Source: Devosia lacusdianchii (GTDB taxonomy: Bacteria; Pseudomonadota; Alphaproteobacteria; Rhizobiales; Devosiaceae). Taken from it: a stretch of DNA of 64,000 bases. Below, piece by piece: positions 42,993-52,264 of this stretch. The notes under the pieces were generated by a model. It saw only the letters and a program-made list of their open reading frames with translations. It did no database searches and was not told the DNA's origin. The position numbers were made by a program, and so were the translations under genes. Each line of letters starts with the position of its first letter. The first letter of the stretch is position 1. The stretch is from the NCBI RefSeq assembly GCF_022429625.1, contig NZ_CP092483.1, positions 62,001-126,000 on the forward strand. Direction: 5' to 3'.

Positions 42993-43919
42993 CTAGGCCA
43001 GCGTCTGGTACAGCGCGTCCCAGCCACCGGCGAGGTAGAGCGCGGTGTAGAGCGAGCCGAAGGTGGAATTTCCCGGCAGCACATGGGTATGCCCGGCCTT
43101 CACCGCCGGCAGGCGGTTCCACAATGGATTATCGGCAAAGGCTTCGACCGAGCCGTTCTGGAAATCGAGGATCAGGAAGCCCTCGACATCACCGAGCAGC
43201 TCACCGGCGCTTTCAATGCCCACTTCGCCGCTATCGGCCAGGATATCGGCAGGCACGGCAAGCCCGCCAATTTCGGCCAACACCTGGCCCGGCATGACCT
43301 GCCCATAGGACGTGCCGAGCGTACGCACATGGATGGCGTTCTTGCTGGCATCGAGCTGGACCGCGGCGACCTTCCTGCCGGCGATGGCTCCGGCATGGCG
43401 GGCCTTGATGTCGGCGACCAGCCCATTGTATTGCCCGATGGTTTCGGCGCCGATCACCGGCTTGCCCAGCCATGCCGCCAGATTGGCGAGGTTGTCCTGC
43501 CAGGTGGCGAGATAGTCGGTGGGCAGGATAGGCGCGACCGCCTTGAGCTTGTTGAGCGGCCACCATTCCGAATCCGGATCGGTGGTCGGGCAGATGATCA
43601 GGTCCGGCTCCAGCGCCAGGATTTCCTCGATATTGGGCGGCGCACCCAGCATCGGCACGGCTGGGTCGAGCGGCACCCACGGCCGTACCGGGCTATGGCT
43701 ATAGCCGATCAGGTTGAGCCCGAGTGCCACCGCCGGCTCCAGATTGGAGCGCGAGTCGATGGCGATCACCCGCTTGGGATCGGCCGGAATGTCATAGGTG
43801 CCCAGCGAGGTGGTGACGCTGTGCACGCCTTCCTGAGCCCGGGCGCCTCCGGTCATTACAGCGGTCAGCAGCGCCGTGCCGCTCAGGGCGAATTCGCGGC
43901 GGGTGAAATGCATGGTCAT
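42993..43919 (-). CDS. Periplasmic substrate-binding protein, iron-siderophore/cobalamin type
   Basis: 308 residues from the ATG at 43919, chosen because a twin-arginine signal (FTRREFALSG, then TALLTAVMTGGARA) begins there. The core is a type III binding protein: DPKRVIAIDSRSNLEPAVAL, GLNLIGYSHS, EILALEPDLIICPTTD and LAAWLGKPVI, ending HVLPGNSTFGSLYTALYLA. Such proteins deliver ferric siderophores, heme or cobalamin to FecCD-type permeases. No permease or ATPase gene is adjacent, so it is an orphan, and it sits between dnaA and dnaN, which are usually contiguous. An orphan partner transporter must be elsewhere. Confidence 0.82.
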   Translation of the reverse strand: MTMHFTRREFALSGTALLTAVMTGGARAQEGVHSVTTSLGTYDIPADPKRVIAIDSRSNLEPAVALGLNLIGYSHSPVRPWVPLDPAVPMLGAPPNIEEILALEPDLIICPTTDPDSEWWPLNKLKAVAPILPTDYLATWQDNLANLAAWLGKPVIGAETIGQYNGLVADIKARHAGAIAGRKVAAVQLDASKNAIHVRTLGTSYGQVMPGQVLAEIGGLAVPADILADSGEVGIESAGELLGDVEGFLILDFQNGSVEAFADNPLWNRLPAVKAGHTHVLPGNSTFGSLYTALYLAGGWDALYQTLA

Positions 43920-44096
43920 CGCGTGGTGTCCTTCCGGCTGCGCCATATCCGGCGAAAGTTATCGCAGCGAAGGCTATTTAAGATGATAATGGATGTCCAG
44001 TTATAGGGCGGCGCTACACCGTGACGCAATGGTGGGATTTCTCGTTGGCAAGCTCTGCCCCGCCCTTGCTAATCCGTTCACAAATTGTAAATGTCC

Positions 44097-44136
44097 AACC
44101 CCCGGCCTGCCGGGGGTTTTGCTGCAGACATGCAGC
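44097..44136 (+). promoter_or_regulatory. Double hairpin in the dnaN leader (attenuator- or terminator-like)
   Basis: AACCCCCGGC and GCCGGGGGTT pair at 44097-44118 and run into TTTT (44117-44120), the layout of an intrinsic terminator facing dnaN. A second hairpin, GCTGCA-GACA-TGCAGC, follows at 44121-44136. dnaN starts 25 bases later. It may end a transcript coming from upstream or be an attenuator of dnaN. Confidence 0.5.
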
Positions 44137-44161
44137 CGCGTAGTGCCAGGGAAGTAGCCGA

Positions 44162-45283
44162 ATGAAAGTCACGCTCGAACGCAATCATCTGCTCAAGTCG
44201 CTGAGCCATGTGCACCGGGTCGTGGAGCGGCGGAATACCTACCCGATCCTGGCCAACGTGCTGTTCAAGGCCAGCGACGACAAGGTCGAACTGCGCGCCA
44301 CCGATCTCGATATCGAAGTCACCGAGAGCGTGCCGGCCATGGTGGCGACCGCAGGCACCACAACGGTTCCCGCGCACACGCTCTACGAAATCGTCCGAAA
44401 ACTCTCCGACGGCGCCGAAGTGCGCCTCGAGACCGATGGCGGCGAGAACATGGTTCTCACCTCCGGCCGCTCGCGCTTTAACCTCGCCTGCCTCAGCCCC
44501 GACAGCTTCCCCGATCTCAAATCGGGCAGCTTCGGCCACGAATTCTCCATGCCGGCTGCGGCTCTGCGCGAGCTCATCGAGCGCACCCAGTTCGCCATCT
44601 CCAACGAAGAGACGCGCTACTACCTCAACGGCATTTATTTCCACACTGTCGATGTCAGCAATGTCGGCACGGTATTGCGTGCTGTAGCGACCGATGGCCA
44701 TCGCATGGCCCGCGCCGAGATCGAGGCGCCCGCGGGCGCCAAGGGCATGCCCGGTATCATCGTGCCCAAGAAGACCGTGGGCGAAGTGCAGAAGCTGCTC
44801 GATGGCGCCGATGGCGACGTGAATGTCGAGGTGAGCGACACCAAGATCCGCTTCACCGTCGGCTCGGTCGTGCTGCTTTCCAAGCTCATCGAAGGCACCT
44901 TCCCCGACTACGATCGGGTGACCCCCAAGAACAACGACAAGCAGATGAATGTCGACCGGGCGAGCTTCGCCACCGCCGTCGACCGCGTCTCCACCATTGC
45001 CTCCGAGCGCGGCGGCAAGGCCGTCAAGCTCCAGGCCAAGGATGGCCTTCTGGAACTGTCGGTGACCAACCCAGATCACGGCACGGCCAGCGAAGAGCTG
45101 GCGGTCGAGTTCGATACCGATGGCTTCGAGATCGGCTTCAACGCCCGCTATCTGCTCGACATCATTGGCCAGATCCGCTCCGACAGCGCCGTGTTCATGT
45201 TCAACGACGCCGGCTCGCCGACGCTGGTCAAGGACGACGGCGAAACGCGCGCGCTGTATGTTTTGATGCCGATGCGCGTGTAA
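44162..45283 (+). CDS. dnaN: DNA polymerase III subunit beta (sliding clamp)
   Basis: 373 residues, standard length. MKVTLERNHLLKSLSHVHRV, VVERRNTYPILANVLFKASD, ELRATDLDIEVTESV, and later VLRAVATDGHRMARAEIEAP, VGSVVLLSKLIEGTFPDYDR and the C-terminal ALYVLMPMRV are the three-domain clamp signatures. The clamp tethers the replicase and recruits MutS, ligase and Hda. GGGAAGTAGCCG just upstream is its likely ribosome-binding region. recF follows after a family A repeat, and the double hairpin at 44097-44136 precedes it. Confidence 0.97.
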   Translation: MKVTLERNHLLKSLSHVHRVVERRNTYPILANVLFKASDDKVELRATDLDIEVTESVPAMVATAGTTTVPAHTLYEIVRKLSDGAEVRLETDGGENMVLTSGRSRFNLACLSPDSFPDLKSGSFGHEFSMPAAALRELIERTQFAISNEETRYYLNGIYFHTVDVSNVGTVLRAVATDGHRMARAEIEAPAGAKGMPGIIVPKKTVGEVQKLLDGADGDVNVEVSDTKIRFTVGSVVLLSKLIEGTFPDYDRVTPKNNDKQMNVDRASFATAVDRVSTIASERGGKAVKLQAKDGLLELSVTNPDHGTASEELAVEFDTDGFEIGFNARYLLDIIGQIRSDSAVFMFNDAGSPTLVKDDGETRALYVLMPMRV

Positions 45284-45311
45284 GGGCAGCCTTGCACACC
45301 CCAAACTGGAT

Positions 45312-45396
45312 CGTCACCCTCGGGCTTGACCCGAGGGCTCTTCACTTGGCCAATGTCAGCAAGTGCAACGCCCTCGGGTCGAGCCTGAGGGTGACG
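45312..45396. repeat. Interspersed paired repeat, family A
   Basis: Left arm CGTCACCCTCGGGCTTGACC with CGAGGGCTC and right arm CCCTCGGGTCGAGCCTGAGG with GTGACG; one transition in the right arm. It lies between dnaN and recF, 29 bases after the dnaN stop. Confidence 0.85.
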
Positions 45397-45432
45397 AGCG
45401 GTGGGCCTGGCGAAATGGCGGGACACTGAACC

Positions 45433-46545
45433 ATGACCCGCCACCTCTCCCGCCTGCGCCTCACCGCCTTCCGAAACTATGCGGCTGCGGCGCTTGATCT
45501 AGACCAGCGCCATGTCGTTCTCACCGGCCCCAATGGCGCCGGCAAGACCAATTTGCTCGAAGCCATTTCCGTACTCTCACCCGGCCGTGGTCTGCGCGGG
45601 GCGAGCTTTGAGACATTGCAGGCGCATGGCAGCGATACCGGCTGGGCCGTCGCCGCCACCATCGAGACTGATGATGGCCCCGCCGATATCGGTACCGGCT
45701 CATCGCCCGATGGCGGCCGCCGCGTCCGCATCAATGGCGCCAATGCCCGCTCCATCGAGGCCATGAGTGACTACCTGCGCGTATTGTGGCTGACCCCGGC
45801 AATGGATGGCCTCTTCTCCGGCCCGGCCGGTGATCGCCGTCGCTTTCTCGACCGGTTGGTGACCACGCTCATTCCCAGCCATTCGGCTTCGGTCGGCGAC
45901 TATGAAAAGGCCATGCGGCAGCGCAATCGACTGCTCGAGGACAATGGCGATGCCGCCTGGCTTTCGGCCATCGAGACGCAAATGGCCGAACTGGGCGCCT
46001 CGATCCATCTCGCACGCACCGATAGCCTCACCCATTTGCAGGCGCTGATCGAGCAGAGCCTCGACGATGAGAGTTTTCCCGCCGCCCATCTGGCGTTGAC
46101 ACCGCTCTTCGAGCATGGCGCCGAGCCGCACTCTTCGGCGGCGCTCGAAACCGCGCTGATCGAGGCCTGGCGGGGCTCGCGCGGGGTTGATCGGGCGGCC
46201 GGACGCACCATATCAGGACCACACCGCGTCGATCTCGAAGTGACCTATGCCCAAAAGGGCATGCCGGCTGCCTTGGGTTCGACCGGCGAACAGAAGGCCC
46301 TCCTCATCGGCCTCATCCTCGCCCATGCGCGGCTGGTCAAACTGCGGACATCAATCACGCCCTTCCTCCTGCTCGACGAAATTGCCGCCCATCTCGATCC
46401 GGACCGCCGCCGGGCGCTGTTTTCGGCCCTCGACGGACTGGGTACGCAATGCTTCCTCACTGGTACCGACAGGCTTCTGTTTGAGGCGCTGGGCGAGCGG
46501 GCGCAGGCCGTTACGGTGCGCGAGGGGCGGATGTCCAAGGACTAA
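45433..46545 (+). CDS. recF: DNA replication/repair protein RecF
   Basis: 370 residues. LSRLRLTAFRNYAAAALDLD, the Walker A VLTGPNGAGKTNLLEAISVL with GPNGAGKT at about residues 32-39, SPGRGLRGASFETLQ, and the late GSTGEQKALLIGLILAHARL (signature motif) with LLLDEIAAHLD (Walker B) are all present. RecF is an SMC-like ATPase that loads RecA at gaps with RecO and RecR. It lies between dnaN and gyrB in the conserved replication cluster. A family B repeat separates it from gyrB, so the two may be on separate transcripts. Confidence 0.96.
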   Translation: MTRHLSRLRLTAFRNYAAAALDLDQRHVVLTGPNGAGKTNLLEAISVLSPGRGLRGASFETLQAHGSDTGWAVAATIETDDGPADIGTGSSPDGGRRVRINGANARSIEAMSDYLRVLWLTPAMDGLFSGPAGDRRRFLDRLVTTLIPSHSASVGDYEKAMRQRNRLLEDNGDAAWLSAIETQMAELGASIHLARTDSLTHLQALIEQSLDDESFPAAHLALTPLFEHGAEPHSSAALETALIEAWRGSRGVDRAAGRTISGPHRVDLEVTYAQKGMPAALGSTGEQKALLIGLILAHARLVKLRTSITPFLLLDEIAAHLDPDRRRALFSALDGLGTQCFLTGTDRLLFEALGERAQAVTVREGRMSKD

Positions 46546-46556
46546 AGGCACATTGA

Positions 46557-46668
46557 TCCAACCCACCCACAATCGCTTCCCGCGGACTTGATCCGCGGGT
46601 CACGCTCAACCCGGCGCAATTGGCAAGAGACCCCCGGATCAAGTCCGGGAAAAGCACGGTGGGAGGGG
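46557..46668. repeat. Interspersed paired repeat, family B
   Basis: Left arm CCCGCGGACTTGATCCGCGG and right arm CCCCGGATCAAGTCCGGGAA, bounded by CCACCCACAATCGCTTCC and AAGCACGGTGGGAGGGG. The right arm resembles the left arm more than in other B copies. It lies between recF and gyrB, inside a 263-base gap that holds no gene. Confidence 0.8.
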
Positions 46669-46772
46669 TGATGGCGAAGACCGCGCGCCGCCCGGCACGG
46701 AGGGACCTGCAATCCCCCGCAAACACCCTTCAAACGGCCATTTTGCTTGGGCTTATACCCCCGTTCCGATAG

Positions 46773-49262
<2,490 letters not shown>

Positions 49263-49330
49263 CGGCTCATCTATCGGAACCACTCACGGTCCCGCACATT
49301 TCGTCGAGCTGCTCAAGCCGAGGTATTGCT

Positions 49331-49686
49331 GTGCGGGACTACGCGATCGTGGAAGCGCCATCGACGTTGGGCCTGTCCGGGTCCGGCGTCGAGCAATTGA
49401 GCGGGCGGCTGCTCGAGCATGGCCTGGCTGAGCGGATCGGCGCCCGCTGGCAGGGGCGGTCCTCCCGTCCGTGCCCTCCGGCCGCGATCCGCAGACCGGC
49501 ATTCTCAACGTCAGCGAAATAGCAGCCTACGGTCCGCAACTGGCCAACGTCGCCGAGGCGGTGTTGGACGCGGGCGAATTTCCCATTCTGCTGGGCGGTG
49601 ACTGCACGATCCTGCTAGGGTCGACGCTGGCATTGCGCCGGCGTGGGCGCTATGGCCTGCTTTTTCTCGATGGCAATGCCGACTAA
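49331..49686 (+). pseudogene. Arginase/formimidoylglutamase-family pseudogene (frameshifted, truncated)
   Basis: Two frames together give the N-terminal third of an arginase-family protein. From a GTG at 49331, RDYAIVEAPSTLGLSGSGVE and HGLAERIGARW follow the family's start. From about 49471, one frame over, PQTGILNVSEIAAYGPQLAN, AVLDAGEFPILLGGDCTILL and YGLLFLDGNAD continue it. The second part contains the GGDCT strand, but the DGHAD motif reads DGNAD, so a metal-binding His is lost, and a stop follows at once. The middle and C-terminal part of the enzyme are gone. From 49687 to 49877 no related sequence is seen. Confidence 0.8.
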
Positions 49687-49877
49687 ACCCGTTTGCCCGG
49701 TCGTCGCCTTGCCGGGCTTCTGGCAGAGACGCTGGTTGCCGCGCGGACTGGCTCGTAGGGTAACGTTCACCCAACTGAACACTGCGTTGCCCAGAACGGG
49801 ATTGGTTGCGGCGCGGTCTCGGCATAGCTAAGCGGTAAAGGCATCGCGTTTCCGCCGCTGCCAATCGGGTAAGCAAT

Positions 49878-50900
49878 ATGAAAAAGATCGGTTTTCTGTC
49901 CTTCGGCCATTGGACGCCGTCGCCGCAGTCCCAGACGCGGACAGCAGGCGACGCCTTGCTGCAGTCCATCGATCTGGCCGTCGCCGCCGAGGAATTGGGC
50001 GCCGACGGCGCCTATTTCCGCGTGCACCATTTTGCCCGCCAACTAGCCTCGCCGTTTCCGCTGCTGGCAGCGATCGGCGCGAAAACCAGCAAGCTCGAGA
50101 TCGGCACCGCCGTCATCGACATGCGCTACGAGAACCCGCTCTACATGGCCGAGGATGCCGGCGCGGCCGATCTGATATCTGGTGGCCGCCTGCAATTGGG
50201 CATCAGCCGCGGCTCGCCCGAGCAGGTCATCGATGGCTATCGCTATTTCGGCTATGCGCCGGAGGACGGCAAAACCGATGCCGACATGGCGCGCAGCCAG
50301 ACCGAAGTACTGCTCGAAGTGCTCAAGGGCAATGGTTTTGCCCAGCCCAATCCGCGCCCGATGTTCCCCAACCCTCCCGGCATGCTGCGGCTGGAACCGC
50401 ATTCCGAAGGCCTGCGCGAGCGCATCTGGTGGGGTGCGGCGACCGATGCCACGGCGGTCTGGGCGGCCAGGCTCGGCATGAACCTGCAAAGCTCGACCCT
50501 CAAATTCGACGAGAGCGGCAAGCCCTTCCACATCCAGCAGGCCGAGCAGATCCGCGCCTACCGCGCTGCCTGGAAAGACGCTGGGCATGCCCGTGAACCA
50601 CGCGTGTCGGTCAGCCGCTCGATCTTCGCCCTGGTCAACGATATGGACCGCGCCTATTTCGGCGGCGGTGGTCGGGAAGAGGATAGCTTTGGCTATATCG
50701 AGCCCGAAAAGCGCGCCGTATTCGGGCGCGGCTATGCCGCCGAGCCGGAACAATTGATCAAAGAATTGGCGGCCGACGAGGCGATTGCCGAGGCCGATAC
50801 CCTGCTACTCACCGTGCCCAACCAGCTTGGCGTCGCCTACAATGCCCATGTGATCGAGGCAATTTTGACTCAGGTGGCGCCGGCATTGGGTTGGCGCTGA
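49878..50900 (+). CDS. LLM class flavin-dependent oxidoreductase
   Basis: 340 residues of the luciferase-like monooxygenase fold. MKKIGFLSFGHWTPSPQSQT, SIDLAVAAEELGADGAYFRV, HHFARQLASPFPLLAAIGAK, then TSKLEIGTAVIDMRYENPLY, AEDAGAADLISGGRLQLGI and WWGAATDATAVWAARLGMNL are typical. FMN and a reductase partner are expected; the substrate is unknown. RBS-like GGGTAAGC stands upstream of the ATG. It follows the arginase-family pseudogene and is convergent with the metallopeptidase-like gene, with a family B repeat between them. Confidence 0.9.
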   Translation: MKKIGFLSFGHWTPSPQSQTRTAGDALLQSIDLAVAAEELGADGAYFRVHHFARQLASPFPLLAAIGAKTSKLEIGTAVIDMRYENPLYMAEDAGAADLISGGRLQLGISRGSPEQVIDGYRYFGYAPEDGKTDADMARSQTEVLLEVLKGNGFAQPNPRPMFPNPPGMLRLEPHSEGLRERIWWGAATDATAVWAARLGMNLQSSTLKFDESGKPFHIQQAEQIRAYRAAWKDAGHAREPRVSVSRSIFALVNDMDRAYFGGGGREEDSFGYIEPEKRAVFGRGYAAEPEQLIKELAADEAIAEADTLLLTVPNQLGVAYNAHVIEAILTQVAPALGWR

Positions 50901-50925
50901 GGCCGGCCGGGCCACTTCGATAGCT

Positions 50926-51030
50926 CCAACCCACAATCGCTCCCCGCGGACTTGATCCGCGGGTCTCTCCTCGCCTGTGCCGTGTTGAGGGTGTCCCGTG
51001 GATCAAGTCCACGGGAAGCGCCGGTGGGTG
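50926..51030. repeat. Interspersed paired repeat, family B
   Basis: Left arm CCCGCGGACTTGATCCGCGG and right arm CCCGTGGATCAAGTCCACGG form hairpins of their own and pair imperfectly across the variable middle, with the edges CCCACAATCGCTCC and GGAAGCGCCGGTGGGTG. It is between two convergent genes. Confidence 0.8.
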
Positions 51031-51078
51031 CGGTGGGGCAGCAACCTCGTGGCGAACGCACCGCGAGGTCACGAGGCC

Positions 51079-51636
51079 CTAGTCCGGCAACCGATACGCC
51101 GAACCCCCGCAGCCGCTGGCCTGCCAATAGGCATCGACCGACGTGAACCGTCCATGGGAGGCCTGTTCCACCGCCGCGGCAAAGGCCATGGCCTGGCACT
51201 CGTCCGAGCCTGCGACCACATGCACCATTTCGTGCAGGATGGTCAGCTCGCGCAGCGCATCGGTGCCGCTGTCGAAGAATTCCGGGCAGAGCACCAGTGT
51301 GGCGACGCCGTTTTCGGGCGGAATGCGGACGAAGGCGGCAAACCGGCTACACGAGCCGGTCGCCGTGGCGCGGATCTGCAGCTCGACCGTCACGCTCCCG
51401 CCCCAGACGGCGGAATCGAACTGCAGGAAGCTCATGGCGTCGCGATAGGCGCCGGTATCGACCCCGAAGGCGCTGGCGCCAAGCTTGGGAAATGCCTGCT
51501 CGAACGTGGCGAGTGCGGCCACGAAGGCTCGGTCAAGCACCGCGCGGTCATCCGCCATGGCGGGCAGCGTCGGGCACCAGGTCATTGCTGCCACTAGGCA
51601 GGGCCCAATCACCCGTGCATATCGTAAGCTGTTCAT
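51079..51636 (-). CDS. Secreted HExxH protein, putative metallopeptidase
   Basis: 185 residues from the ATG at 51636; a GTG three codons earlier is possible. A signal peptide (RVIGPCLVAAMTWCPTLPAM) leads to a mature domain with FEQAFPKLGASAFGVDTGAY, VELQIRATATGSCSRFAAFV and RELTILHEMVHVVAGSDECQ. The motif HEMVH is at 135-139, followed by Asp, Glu and Cys nearby, and the C-terminus has the aromatic SVDAYWQASGCGG. The HExxH with a downstream acidic residue fits a zinc peptidase of the lysine-specific or deuterolysin-like kind, but the family is not certain. Two Cys pairs could be disulfides. It is convergent with the monooxygenase gene. Confidence 0.68.
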   Translation of the reverse strand: MNSLRYARVIGPCLVAAMTWCPTLPAMADDRAVLDRAFVAALATFEQAFPKLGASAFGVDTGAYRDAMSFLQFDSAVWGGSVTVELQIRATATGSCSRFAAFVRIPPENGVATLVLCPEFFDSGTDALRELTILHEMVHVVAGSDECQAMAFAAAVEQASHGRFTSVDAYWQASGCGGSAYRLPD

Positions 51637-51639
51637 GAG

Positions 51640-51657
51640 CCCCACATAAACCGGCCA
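51640..51657. repeat. 18-base direct repeat, copy 1
   Basis: CCCCACATAAACCGGCCA. The identical 18 bases occur again at 52082-52099, 442 bases away, on either side of the small secreted gene 51709-52029. This copy lies in the divergent region between that gene and the HExxH gene. Short GGACA follows both copies. Confidence 0.7.
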
Positions 51658-51708
51658 TGATCACCAGGACAATGCTGGCTCCGTTGAATTGTGCTTGAGG
51701 GGATCGTC

Positions 51709-52029
51709 ATGAAATTTGTTTCTGCCGCGATGGCACTGGTGGCCTTCGCTTTGCCTGCTCCCGCGCAGGACGATGCGGGCGTTCCAATGCTCCGCGTCTA
51801 TATCGACACGCCCTATTTCTATGAGCTTATCGTCCGGCAGAACAACTTTGACGATCCTGGTGCGCAGAGCTTCGAACTCGTCGTCGAGGGCAAGGAAGTC
51901 GGCACCTCCGAGATCGTCATCGATTGCATCACCGGAGAATATTCCGAGACCGTCACCAGCGACTGGACCGGCAATGCGGCCGATTTCGTCCCCGCTGCGA
52001 TAAAGGCCTACGAGAACCTTTACTGCTAG
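51709..52029 (+). CDS. Small secreted protein of unknown function
   Basis: 106 residues from the ATG at 51709, with GAGGGG upstream. MKFVSAAMALVAFALPAPAQ is a signal peptide, cleaved near APA/Q. The mature part is about 85 residues: DDAGVPMLRVYIDTPYFYEL, RQNNFDDPGAQSFELVVEGK, then EVGTSEIVIDCITGEYSETV and a C-terminal YENLYC. Two Cys (mid-chain and last residue) may form a disulfide. No family recognised. It is divergent from the HExxH gene and framed by the 18-base direct repeats, the second of which follows its 3' end. Confidence 0.68.
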   Translation: MKFVSAAMALVAFALPAPAQDDAGVPMLRVYIDTPYFYELIVRQNNFDDPGAQSFELVVEGKEVGTSEIVIDCITGEYSETVTSDWTGNAADFVPAAIKAYENLYC

Positions 52030-52081
52030 GCGAGCCCTCGCGCTGTGACACCCTGGCAACAGGCCGGTTGAACTCGTCAAA

Positions 52082-52099
52082 CCCCACATAAACCGGCCA
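52082..52099. repeat. 18-base direct repeat, copy 2
   Basis: Identical to 51640-51657. It is 52 bases past the stop of the small secreted gene and about 165 bases before the PBP start. The pair may be a duplicated promoter or the scar of a short insertion carrying the small gene. Confidence 0.7.
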
Positions 52100-52182
52100 C
52101 AATTGCCCCGGACAAGGGTCTCATGGCCGCGTGGCAAGCGCCCCGAAAGGGATGACGCGTCACGAGACGGTCAGGATTGGCC

Positions 52183-52197
52183 TTAACCTACTGCTAA
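52183..52197. promoter_or_regulatory. Candidate CtrA-type site upstream of the PBP gene
   Basis: TTAA, seven bases, then CTAA, one mismatch from TTAA-N7-TTAA. The pattern is the reverse complement of the site before ftsK (TTAG-N7-TTAA, 11786-11800). It lies 67 bases before the PBP ATG. Function inferred. Confidence 0.4.
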
Positions 52198-52264
52198 CCT
52201 CTTGTTTCCCATTGGCGTGGAACGGGGTAGAAGCGGCAAAAGGCTTTCTCTCAGGGTTCGCTTG

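Noticed and set aside
43920..44000. An iron-control (ICE/Irr or RirA) box upstream of the orphan binding protein
   Set aside because: The sequence is AT-richer than its surroundings but does not match the known motifs well enough.
49687..49877. Continuation of the arginase pseudogene
   Set aside because: No arginase motifs (such as the second metal-binding DxD) are found in any frame.
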